Positions 56,181 to 64,000 of a stretch of 64,000 bases of DNA are shown here, piece after piece. Origin of the DNA: Clostridium sp. Ade.TY. GTDB taxonomy: Bacteria; Bacillota; Clostridia; Clostridiales; Clostridiaceae. The first letter of the stretch is position 1. Each line of letters opens with the position of its first letter. Made by a program: the position numbers and the translations under genes. The stretch covers positions 62,001 through 126,000 of the forward strand of contig NZ_AVSV01000028.1 of assembly GCF_000498355.1 (NCBI RefSeq), written 5' to 3'. Under the pieces are notes generated by a model, which ran no database searches, was not told the DNA's origin, and worked only from the letters and a program-made list of their open reading frames with translations.

Positions 56181-59100
56181 TTATTTTCCAGCTAATTTTT
56201 TGTAGCCTTCTAATCTTTCCATAGCATCATTATAAGTCTTTTCAAATAAAGCATCTGCAGCTTCTGGGAATGCCTTAGCAAGTGAAGCGTATCTAACTTC
56301 TCCCATTAAGAATTCTTTGAAGTCACCTTTTGGCTCTTTTGAATCTAAGATGAATGGGTTCTTTTCAGTTCCCTTTAATTGTGGGTTGTATCTGTACATA
56401 GCCCAGTATCCACAATCAACAGCTCTTTGAGCTTCTAATTGGCTGTTACCCATACCAATCTTAATTCCATGGTTAATACATGGTGCATAACCTATGATTA
56501 ATGATGGTCCTGGATATGCTTCAGCTTCAGCTATAGCTTTAAGAGTTTGGTTCTTGTCAGCTCCCATTGCTATTTGAGCAACATATACGTATCCGTAGCT
56601 CATTGCTATCATACCAAGATCTTTTTTCTTAGTCTTCTTACCTGATGCAGCGAATTTAGCTATTGCAGCAGTTGGAGTTGATTTTGATGATTGACCACCA
56701 GTATTTGAGTAAACTTCTGTATCAAATACAAATATGTTTACATCTTCTCCTGATGCTAATACGTGGTCTACTCCACCAAATCCGATATCATATGACCATC
56801 CGTCTCCACCGAAGATCCATTGTGATGGTTTTACTAAGAAGTCTTTTTCTTTTAAGATATCTTTAGCGAATTCATTATCTAATCCTTCTAAAGCAGCGAT
56901 AACTCTATCAGCTCTATCTCTAGTTCCTTCTCCGATTTCAACTTTTTCAACCCAAGCCTTAAGAGCTTCTTTAGCTTCTCCTTCTTCTAATGATTCGATA
57001 GCTAAGTTAGCTTTTTCAACCAATCTTTCTCTTATAGCTTTTGCTCCTAAGAACATACCTAATCCGAATTCAGCATTGTCTTCGAATAATGAGTTAGCCC
57101 AAGCAGGACCAAATCCTTTATGGTTAGTTGTATATGGAGTTGAAGGTGCTGATCCTCCCCAGATTGATGAACATCCAGTAGCGTTTGCTATCATCATTCT
57201 GTCTCCGAATAATTGAGTTATAAGTTTAGCGTAAGCAGTTTCTCCACAACCTGCACAAGCTCCTGAGAACTCGAATAATGGTTGTTCGAATTGGCTACCC
57301 TTAACTGTATTTTTGTTCATTGGATTCTTCTTAACTGATACTTCGTTTAATACGTAATCCCAATTAGCTTCTTCTGATTCTTGAGTGTGAGCTGGCTTCA
57401 TAACTAAAGCTTTTCCTGGAGCTGGACAAACTTGTGCACAGTTTCCACATCCTGTACAATCAAGTGGTGAAATTGCCATTGTATAGTTCATTGGCTCTTC
57501 TGTCTTTAATGCTCTAGCAGCAACAAACTTTAATCCTTCTGGAGCGTTTTTACTTTCTTCTTCAGTTAATAAGAATGGTCTTATTACAGCATGTGGACAT
57601 ACATATGAACATTGGTTACATTGGATACATTTATCCTTATCCCATTCAGGTATGTTTATAGCTATACCTCTCTTTTCAAATGCAGCAGTACCTTGTTCGA
57701 AAGTACCATCTTCCATTCCATCAAATGCTGATACTGGAAGTTCAAATCCTTCTTGTCTGTTCATTGGATCAACGATCTTCTTAACAAACTCTGGTCTTGG
57801 TCTTCCTTCTTCTTTAACTTCATCTTTAGCGTCTTTCCAAGTTGCTGGAACTTCGATTGATACGATTGATTCAATTCCTTTATCAATAGCAGCGTTGTTC
57901 ATATCAACAACTTTTTGACCTTTTTTACCGTATGAAGTTACAACGGCATCTTTAAGATATTTAACAGCGTCTTCTACTGGGATAATGTTAGCTAACTTGA
58001 AGAAAGCTGATTGCATTATCATGTTGATTCTTCCGCCTAATCCGATTTCTTGAGCTATCTTAACAGCATTTAAAGTGTAGAACTTAATGTTGTTTTCAGC
58101 TATATATCTCTTATATGAAGCTGGTAGATGTTCTTCTACTTCTTCTGGGCTCCAGATAGTATTTAATAAGAATGTTCCATTCTTCTTTAATCCTTCTAGA
58201 ACGTTATATTTAAATACATATGATTGGTTGTGACAAGCTACGAAATCAGCTTTGTTTATTAAGTAAGGTGATTTTATTGCTTTCTTACCAAATCTTAAGT
58301 GTGATACAGTTATACCACCTGATTTTTTTGAGTCATATGAGAAATATCCTTGAGCATACATGTCTGTATGGTCTCCGATGATTTTTATAGCACTCTTATT
58401 AGCACCAACAGTACCGTCTGATCCTAATCCCCAGAACTTACAAGCTGTAGTTCCTTCTGGAGTAGCATCGATATCTTCATGAACTTCTAATGAAGTATTA
58501 GTTACATCATCAACTATTCCTATAGTGAATCCGTTCTTTGGTTCATCTTTAGCTAAGTTTTCATATACTGCAGCGATGTGACCTGGGTTTGGATCTTTTG
58601 ATCCTAATCCATATCTTCCACCAACGATTACAGGTGCATTTTCTACTCCGTAGTATGCGCTCATTACGTCTAAGAATAATGGTTCTCCATTACATCCTGG
58701 TTCTTTAGTCTTATCTAAAACAGCTATTTTCTTAACTGAAGCTGGAATAGCTTTCTTTAATCTTTCAACATCGAATGGTCTGTAAAGTCTTACTTTAACA
58801 ACCCCAACTTTGTTTCCATTAGCATTTAAATAATCAACAGTTTCTTCACATACATCTGTACATGATCCCATTGCTACGATAACTCTATCTGCATCAGCAG
58901 CTCCATAGTAATCGAAACAGTGATATTCTCTTCCTGTTAATTTAGTAATTTCAGCCATGTATCCTTCAACGATGTCTGGAACAGCATTGTAGAATTTGTT
59001 AACAGCTTCTCTTTCTTGGAAGTAAATATCAGGGTTTTGAGCAGTACCTCTTGTTACAGGGTGATTTGGATTTAATGCTCTATCTCTGAATGATTGTAAT

Positions 59101-59693
59101 GCTTCCATATCAACTAATGGTTTTAATTCTTCTTGATCTAAAACTTCAATTTTTTGTATTTCATGTGAAGTTCTGAATCCATCAAAGAAGTTACAGAATG
59201 GAATTCTTGACTTAATAGCTGCTAAGTGAGCTACAGCTGATAAATCCATTACTTCTTGAACTGAACCTTCTGCAAGCATAGCAAATCCTGTTTGTCTTGC
59301 AGCCATAACGTCTTGGTGATCTCCGAAGATGTTTAATGCTGAAGTAGCTAATGCTCTAGCTGATACGTGGAATACTCCTGGAAGTAATTCCCCTGAAATT
59401 TTGTACATGTTAGGAATCATTAATAATAATCCTTGTGATGCAGTATAAGTAGTTGTTAATGCACCAGCTTGTAATGATCCGTGAACTGCTCCTGCAGCTC
59501 CACCTTCTGATTGCATTTCCATAACCTTAACTGGTTGACCGAAAATATTTTTTCTTCCTTGTGCTACCCACTCATCAACGTGCTCTGCCATTGGTGATGA
59601 TGGTGTTATTGGATAGATAGCCGCAACTTCTGTGAATGCGTAAGATATATGAGCAGCAGCTGTATTACCATCCATAGTTTTCATTTTTCTCAT
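56181..59693 (-). CDS. nifJ: Pyruvate:ferredoxin (flavodoxin) oxidoreductase
   Basis: Single-chain homodimeric PFOR of 1170 residues, full length. Domains in order: the pyruvate-binding N-terminus (AAIYPITPSSPMAEH), domain II, the CoA-binding part, a two-cluster ferredoxin domain (CIQCNQCSYVCP and CTGCGNCAQVCP) and the thiamine diphosphate domain (GGDGWSYDIGFGG, later SNTGGQSSKSTP) with a further cluster (GACAGCGE). It makes acetyl-CoA, CO2 and reduced ferredoxin, the electron source for hydrogenases. The ATG follows AGAGGGG. Confidence 0.98.
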   Translation of the reverse strand: MRKMKTMDGNTAAAHISYAFTEVAAIYPITPSSPMAEHVDEWVAQGRKNIFGQPVKVMEMQSEGGAAGAVHGSLQAGALTTTYTASQGLLLMIPNMYKISGELLPGVFHVSARALATSALNIFGDHQDVMAARQTGFAMLAEGSVQEVMDLSAVAHLAAIKSRIPFCNFFDGFRTSHEIQKIEVLDQEELKPLVDMEALQSFRDRALNPNHPVTRGTAQNPDIYFQEREAVNKFYNAVPDIVEGYMAEITKLTGREYHCFDYYGAADADRVIVAMGSCTDVCEETVDYLNANGNKVGVVKVRLYRPFDVERLKKAIPASVKKIAVLDKTKEPGCNGEPLFLDVMSAYYGVENAPVIVGGRYGLGSKDPNPGHIAAVYENLAKDEPKNGFTIGIVDDVTNTSLEVHEDIDATPEGTTACKFWGLGSDGTVGANKSAIKIIGDHTDMYAQGYFSYDSKKSGGITVSHLRFGKKAIKSPYLINKADFVACHNQSYVFKYNVLEGLKKNGTFLLNTIWSPEEVEEHLPASYKRYIAENNIKFYTLNAVKIAQEIGLGGRINMIMQSAFFKLANIIPVEDAVKYLKDAVVTSYGKKGQKVVDMNNAAIDKGIESIVSIEVPATWKDAKDEVKEEGRPRPEFVKKIVDPMNRQEGFELPVSAFDGMEDGTFEQGTAAFEKRGIAINIPEWDKDKCIQCNQCSYVCPHAVIRPFLLTEEESKNAPEGLKFVAARALKTEEPMNYTMAISPLDCTGCGNCAQVCPAPGKALVMKPAHTQESEEANWDYVLNEVSVKKNPMNKNTVKGSQFEQPLFEFSGACAGCGETAYAKLITQLFGDRMMIANATGCSSIWGGSAPSTPYTTNHKGFGPAWANSLFEDNAEFGLGMFLGAKAIRERLVEKANLAIESLEEGEAKEALKAWVEKVEIGEGTRDRADRVIAALEGLDNEFAKDILKEKDFLVKPSQWIFGGDGWSYDIGFGGVDHVLASGEDVNIFVFDTEVYSNTGGQSSKSTPTAAIAKFAASGKKTKKKDLGMIAMSYGYVYVAQIAMGADKNQTLKAIAEAEAYPGPSLIIGYAPCINHGIKIGMGNSQLEAQRAVDCGYWAMYRYNPQLKGTEKNPFILDSKEPKGDFKEFLMGEVRYASLAKAFPEAADALFEKTYNDAMERLEGYKKLAGK

Positions 59694-59994
59694 CGCGTGA
59701 CCCCTCTTTCTGAAAATAAAAATTAAATTTTTAAATTCTTTGTGTGTATTAAATAAGAAGCTAGGAACTTCTTATAATCTTATATAAAATAAAATTATAT
59801 ATTATTGTAGCAATATTACATACTTAAAATACAATTTTATTTAATATCTTTTGATGTTTGCTATTAAATTTGTAAACGAACAAAATTAAAACAAACCGTC
59901 TCTTTTATTATATAACACTATTTTAAATTTGCAAGAGTATCGTAAGCTTTAATACACTAAAATTTATTTTCTAAATCCCAACTTCTAACTTCTC
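59694..59994. other. Intergenic region, 301 bp
   Basis: Contains the promoter region of nifJ (minus strand) and the end of murG. I could not pick a convincing -35/-10 pair or a Rex-type palindrome, and I see no clear terminator after murG. Confidence 0.5.
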
Positions 59995-61074
59995 CTAAAT
60001 TTTGCTTGTAATACTACTTTTTATCACATTTATAATCTCTTTTACACCATCATTCATTTTACTATTTTCCATATTTTTAACAAGTTCTTGTTCATTTTCT
60101 TTTAACATTTTAATTCCTTTTAAAATACCTTCCTTTTGAAGTTCTTCTTCTTCCATAACAATCGAAAACCCTTCTTTCTTAAATGAATTAGCATTCAAGA
60201 TTTGATCTCCTCTACTTGCATTTTTAGAAAGTGGAATTAATAGTGTTGGTTTTCTAAGAGCTAAAAATTCGAATATTGAGTTTGCTCCAGCTCTTGAGAT
60301 TATATAATCAGCATAATTCATTAAATGGCTCAATTCCTCACTTACATACTCAAACTGTTTATAACCTTCAATATTTTTCATACTCTCATCTACATTGCCT
60401 TTACCACAAATGTGTATAATATTATTAGATTTCAGAATATTATCTATATTCTCTCTTATGGCGTCATTAATTACTTTAGAACCCAAACTTCCTCCCATTA
60501 TTAATATTACATCTTTATCACATTTAAAGTTACATATAGCCTTCCCCTTTAACTTAGACCCTTCTAAAATTTCCTTTCTTATAGGGCTCCCAGTTAGTAC
60601 TCCTTTATTGTTTTTAACAAATTGTAAACTTTCCCTAAAAGTAACACATAATTTATCACAAAATGGTGATGCAAGCTTGTTTGCAAGACCTGGAGTAATA
60701 TCTGATTCATGAGAAATTACTGGTATCTTAAGCATTGATGCAGCTATAACAACAGGTACTGTTACAAAGCCACCTTTTGAAAATATAACATTTGGTTTTT
60801 CTTTAGATAATATTTTTCTAGCTTGAACTATACCTTTCATTACTTTAAATGGATCTGTAAAATTTTTAACATCAAAGTATCTTCTTAACTTACCTGATGA
60901 TATTCCATAATAAGGTATATTATTACTTGTTATTATCTCTTTTTCTATACCATCTTTACTTCCTATATATTTTATTTCAAAACCTTCTTCTTTTAATGAT
61001 GGAACTAATGCTAAGTTTGGAGTAACATGACCTGCTGTTCCTCCTCCAGTCATTATTATTTTATATTTACTCAA
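59995..61074 (-). CDS. murG: UDP-GlcNAc--lipid I GlcNAc transferase MurG
   Basis: GT28 glycosyltransferase that makes lipid II at the inner face of the membrane. 359 residues: [16 protein letters not shown] at the start, [21 protein letters not shown] and [13 protein letters not shown], all family blocks. It starts at TTG behind GGAGAGG with 7-bp spacing. It lies after recJ, away from the main dcw cluster, a separate placement also seen in other clostridia. Confidence 0.97.
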   Translation of the reverse strand: MSKYKIIMTGGGTAGHVTPNLALVPSLKEEGFEIKYIGSKDGIEKEIITSNNIPYYGISSGKLRRYFDVKNFTDPFKVMKGIVQARKILSKEKPNVIFSKGGFVTVPVVIAASMLKIPVISHESDITPGLANKLASPFCDKLCVTFRESLQFVKNNKGVLTGSPIRKEILEGSKLKGKAICNFKCDKDVILIMGGSLGSKVINDAIRENIDNILKSNNIIHICGKGNVDESMKNIEGYKQFEYVSEELSHLMNYADYIISRAGANSIFEFLALRKPTLLIPLSKNASRGDQILNANSFKKEGFSIVMEEEELQKEGILKGIKMLKENEQELVKNMENSKMNDGVKEIINVIKSSITSKI

Positions 61075-61114
61075 AAAATATCCTCTCCTTATTAACTTTT
61101 ATATATTTTAACAA

Positions 61115-62881
61115 TTATAGTCTAAAACTTTTTATAGATAATTGTATATTTTTATTGTTATTAAATTCATTCACTTCTGGATAGTATAATATATCCATAT
61201 TAAAGTTACAATATCCTACATCTTGGAGTTTTAAAAATTCTTCTCTGCCATATTTATTTTCATATAATTCTTTAAAATAATCATATTTATTAAAATTTAC
61301 TCCATCTATTATTTTTCCATCTTTCATTTGAATTTTAAATCTTAAAAAATTCTTTTCTTTTCCCATAAATATTACTCTTTTTATAAGTACATCTTTTACA
61401 GCAAATATTGGACTATTATTTCCTTTACCAAAAGGTCTCATATTATTGACCTTTTCTATTATATCAAAATTAATATATTCAAGTGGAAGAGGTGCATCTA
61501 TAATAACTTTTGGTGTTATATCATCTTCTGTTAATGTACAATTTTTATTTAAAGCTTCTTTAAGCAATGGAATATTAACTTCTTCAACAGATAAACCTGC
61601 TGCCATTGGATGCCCACCAAACTTAAATATAAGCTCTTTACATTTAACTAATTCTTCGAACATATTATATTCCTCAATAGATCTTCCTGATCCTTTTGGC
61701 ATATCTTTACCTTTAGTCATAATTATACTTGGTAAATTATATTTTTCTCTAACTCTTCCTGCTACTATTCCAGCAATACTTTCATGTATATCTTCTTGAT
61801 ATACTAATATTACTTTCTCTGATTTCTTTTTTGTACTTTCTATTTTATCTATTACTTTTTCTGTACTTTCAACTGTTAACTCTTGTCTTTTTTCATTTAA
61901 ATCATTAAGTTTAATTGCTAATTCTTTAGCCCTTTCATCATCTTCTGTTATTAAAAGTTCTAAAGATATATCAGCAATTTCAAGTCTACCAGTTGCATTT
62001 ATACATGGACCTATAACAAATCCAAAATGATATTCTGATATTTTTTTATCTGATAGTTTTTTAACTTTTATAAGTTCTTTAATACCTTTTTTATTACTAT
62101 TATTTATAAGTTCTAAACCTTTTTTAACTATTATTCTATTTTCATCTAAAATATCAACAACATCACAGACTGTAGCAATAGCTGCATATTCTAAAAGGTC
62201 TATAATATCTTCTTCATTTTTATTTAAAGTTTTATACAAACCCTGAACAAATTTAAATGCAACTCCTGCTCCACAAAGATTTTTAAATGGATAATTACAA
62301 TCTTCTCTTTTTGGATTTATTACAGCATCAGCATTTGGCATAACACTTCTTTTTAATCCATCCTCTTCTACAAAAGGTATATCATGATGGTCTGTTATTA
62401 CAACTTCTAAGTCTAATTCTTTTGCATATTTAACTTCTTCAACAGCTGATATTCCATTATCACAAGTTAATAAAACTTCAGCACCTTCCTCTTTTAAGAC
62501 TTTTATTCTATTTGAATTCATACCATAACCTTCGTTTTCTCTATTTGGTATATGATATTTAAAATTTGCATTTAGATTTTTAAGTGCTTTATAAAGTATA
62601 GCTGTACTACATACTCCATCACAGTCATAATCACCATATATAACTATCTTCTTCCCTTTTTCTATAGCATCCTTTATTATATTGACACCTTTTTCTAAAT
62701 CTTTAAGTAAAAAGCTATCATACATATCACAAATTTTGCCATTAAGAAAAAGAGAAGCGGATTCTTTATTAGAAATTCCCCTATTAGCTAACAATCTTAA
62801 TATAAGACTATTTTCATCAAATTCTTTAGCTAAATTTTGAAATTCTAATTTTTTATTTCTTACTAGCCACTTCTCTTTCAT
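61115..62881 (-). CDS. recJ: Single-stranded-DNA-specific exonuclease RecJ
   Basis: DHH-family 5'-3' exonuclease of 588 residues. Motifs are YGDYDCDGVCST, VITDHHDIP, NPKREDCNYPFKNLCGAGVAFK (in part) and the DHHA1 block FGGHPMAAGLSVE. An OB domain ends the protein. The ATG follows AGGTG. Full-length RecJ in many bacteria is near this size, so it looks complete. Confidence 0.95.
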   Translation of the reverse strand: MKEKWLVRNKKLEFQNLAKEFDENSLILRLLANRGISNKESASLFLNGKICDMYDSFLLKDLEKGVNIIKDAIEKGKKIVIYGDYDCDGVCSTAILYKALKNLNANFKYHIPNRENEGYGMNSNRIKVLKEEGAEVLLTCDNGISAVEEVKYAKELDLEVVITDHHDIPFVEEDGLKRSVMPNADAVINPKREDCNYPFKNLCGAGVAFKFVQGLYKTLNKNEEDIIDLLEYAAIATVCDVVDILDENRIIVKKGLELINNSNKKGIKELIKVKKLSDKKISEYHFGFVIGPCINATGRLEIADISLELLITEDDERAKELAIKLNDLNEKRQELTVESTEKVIDKIESTKKKSEKVILVYQEDIHESIAGIVAGRVREKYNLPSIIMTKGKDMPKGSGRSIEEYNMFEELVKCKELIFKFGGHPMAAGLSVEEVNIPLLKEALNKNCTLTEDDITPKVIIDAPLPLEYINFDIIEKVNNMRPFGKGNNSPIFAVKDVLIKRVIFMGKEKNFLRFKIQMKDGKIIDGVNFNKYDYFKELYENKYGREEFLKLQDVGYCNFNMDILYYPEVNEFNNNKNIQLSIKSFRL

Positions 62882-62897
62882 TCTAATTCACCTTTTA

Positions 62898-63443
62898 TTA
62901 TTTTACTAAATTATATAACATTTCTTCTCTTAAAGACTTTTCTTTATCTGATCCTAACTCTTTTAATATGTTATAAGAAAATTCTAATGCTGTTGCAGGT
63001 CCTCTACTTGTTATTATGTTGCCACTTACAACCACTAAATCTTCTTTATAATTAGCACCTCTTAATTCATTTTCAAATCCCGGATAAGAAGTTACATCTT
63101 TTCCATCTATTACAGAAGCTTTATCCAAAACTATTGGTGCCGCACATATAGCTGCAACCTTTTTATTATCTTTTAATACATTTTGAATTAAATTTATAAC
63201 TTTAGAATTATCCCTTAAGTTAGTAGCTCCTGGCATTCCACCTGGAAGTACAACCATATCAACATAATTTACATCATCAATTAAAAGATCAGCTTTAACT
63301 GTTATATTATGTGCTCCAGTAACATATTCTTTATCAATTGATACAAGATTACATTCTATATTTGCTCTTCTTAAAACATCAACAACTGTTAATGCCTCAA
63401 TTTCTTCAAAACCATTTGCTAATAATACACAAACTTTTTTCAT
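62898..63443 (-). CDS. DJ-1/PfpI family protein
   Basis: 181 residues of the DJ-1 fold, with the nucleophile-elbow cysteine in VAAICAAPIVL and the conserved Glu in ANGFEEIEALT. The family includes deglycase/chaperone-like proteins; which activity applies is not clear. It lies between the topoisomerase gene and recJ in the same direction with short gaps. Confidence 0.92.
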   Translation of the reverse strand: MKKVCVLLANGFEEIEALTVVDVLRRANIECNLVSIDKEYVTGAHNITVKADLLIDDVNYVDMVVLPGGMPGATNLRDNSKVINLIQNVLKDNKKVAAICAAPIVLDKASVIDGKDVTSYPGFENELRGANYKEDLVVVSGNIITSRGPATALEFSYNILKELGSDKEKSLREEMLYNLVK

Positions 63444-63464
63444 AAATACTCATCCTTCCTAAAA

Positions 63465-64000
63465 TTAATTATATTGAACTGTTTTTATTTCATCATCTAA
63501 AGAAACCATCATTATATCAGTTCCTCTACCTGCTCTATTTTGTAATTTAATATCAGTTAAATTTACTTCCTCAGTATTTTTATTAGATGATGTTAAAATA
63601 AATGTTTTATCAATATTAGACGTAACTGCTATTTCATCATTGTTAATATCAATAACTTTAGCATATATAACTTCATCATCTTCTTTTAAACTTATTCCAG
63701 TTACTCCTGATGCAATTTTACCCATAGTATTTATATTAGTTGATAAGAAACGAATGGCCATTCCTTTTTTAGTTATAAGTACTATTTGACCATTATCTAC
63801 TTTACTTATTTGAACTGAAACAACTTCATCATCTTCATGCTTTAATTTATAATATTGAGTTTCTGAAAAATCATTATTAAATTCATTTAATAATGTTTTC
63901 TTTATAAGCCCACTATTTATAGCAGCATAAACAGCTAAATCATCTCTATATTCTTTTACTGAAATTATTTTAATTATTTTCTCATCTTTTAATAATCCAT
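63465..64000 (-). CDS. DNA gyrase/topoisomerase IV subunit A, C-terminal part (5' end outside window)
   Basis: The frame is open to the right edge, giving about 178 residues. It consists of repeats of the GyrA/ParC beta-propeller: QIVLITKKGMAIRF, FILTSSNKNTEEVN and LQNRAGRGTDIMMVSL, each one blade strand set. A short reading from 63761 is only part of this gene. No GyrA box (QRRGGKG) is visible in the part seen; QNRAGRG is its nearest match. The choice between gyrA and parC cannot be made from this end. Confidence 0.88.
   Translation of the reverse strand, partial: GLLKDEKIIKIISVKEYRDDLAVYAAINSGLIKKTLLNEFNNDFSETQYYKLKHEDDEVVSVQISKVDNGQIVLITKKGMAIRFLSTNINTMGKIASGVTGISLKEDDEVIYAKVIDINNDEIAVTSNIDKTFILTSSNKNTEEVNLTDIKLQNRAGRGTDIMMVSLDDEIKTVQYN

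Noticed and set aside
56734..57216. Plus-strand frame of 160 codons
   Set aside because: Antisense of nifJ; Ser/Pro-rich translation typical of a shadow frame.
59694..59994. Rex or CodY operator upstream of nifJ
   Set aside because: Only partial matches (TTCTGAAAAT near 59708; TTGTAGCAATATTACA near 59804); neither fits the full consensus well enough.

Overview
The window is a piece of a low-GC Firmicute chromosome, almost certainly Clostridium sensu stricto and broadly C. perfringens-like. The evidence is the very A+T-rich sequence with A/T-ending codons, strong GGAGG-type ribosome binding sites, a sporulation gene set (spoIIP, gpr, spoVACDE, spoIIA operon), pyruvate:ferredoxin oxidoreductase, a CIRCE/HrcA heat-shock operon, a clostridial-type CBS-pyrophosphatase and a B12-dependent glycerol-to-1,3-propanediol cluster. 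Nearly every gene lies on the minus strand. The exceptions are a small membrane protein (2301), rpsT (15904), a small basic protein (37055) and the CBS-pyrophosphatase (40600). I saw no tRNA, rRNA, IS element, prophage or CRISPR array.

Layout. 1-3.7 kb: a GH112 galactosyl-hexosamine phosphorylase (cut by the left edge), a small membrane protein and a BadF-type sugar kinase. 4-10.1 kb: hemW-hrcA-grpE-dnaK-dnaJ with a perfect CIRCE. 10.2-17.3 kb: small unknowns, lepA, spoIIP, gpr, rpsT, holA. 17.3-25.1 kb: comEC, spoVAC-D-E, spoIIAA-AB-sigF and a Lon-like protease whose ATPase motifs look lost. 25.3-28.1 kb: deoC, dinB, a DUF4003 gene.

28.3-36.8 kb: a 15-gene operon for an energy-converting (group 4, MBH-type) [NiFe] hydrogenase joined to an Mrp antiporter module, with hypA and hypB inside it. 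Its gene order differs from the archaeal mbh order as I recall it, the MbhH-like subunit appears fused to an MbhI-like tail, and the large subunit ends directly after its metal-binding motif. I consider this the most interesting system here. 37-45.6 kb: a P-type Ca2+-ATPase, CBS-pyrophosphatase, HAD phosphatase, aminotransferase, PHP phosphoesterase and a His/Cys-rich DUF1292 protein.

45.7-55.9 kb: the glycerol cluster. A PocR-domain histidine kinase and AraC-type response regulator lie upstream of the three glycerol dehydratase subunits, two reactivase subunits, a cobalamin adenosyltransferase, a stand-alone GlcG/PduO-C-like protein, 1,3-propanediol dehydrogenase and glycerol facilitator. 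Every catalytic residue of the B12 enzyme that I could place is conserved. 56-64 kb: pyruvate:ferredoxin oxidoreductase, murG, recJ, a DJ-1 protein and the C-terminal part of a GyrA/ParC protein (cut by the right edge).

Taken together, the large metabolic blocks concern electron disposal in a fermenter. Pyruvate oxidation makes reduced ferredoxin, the MBH-like complex could turn it into H2 plus an ion gradient, and the glycerol cluster disposes of NADH as 1,3-propanediol. Many starts given here were moved from the longest reading frame to a start with a well-spaced ribosome binding site, including several TTG starts.
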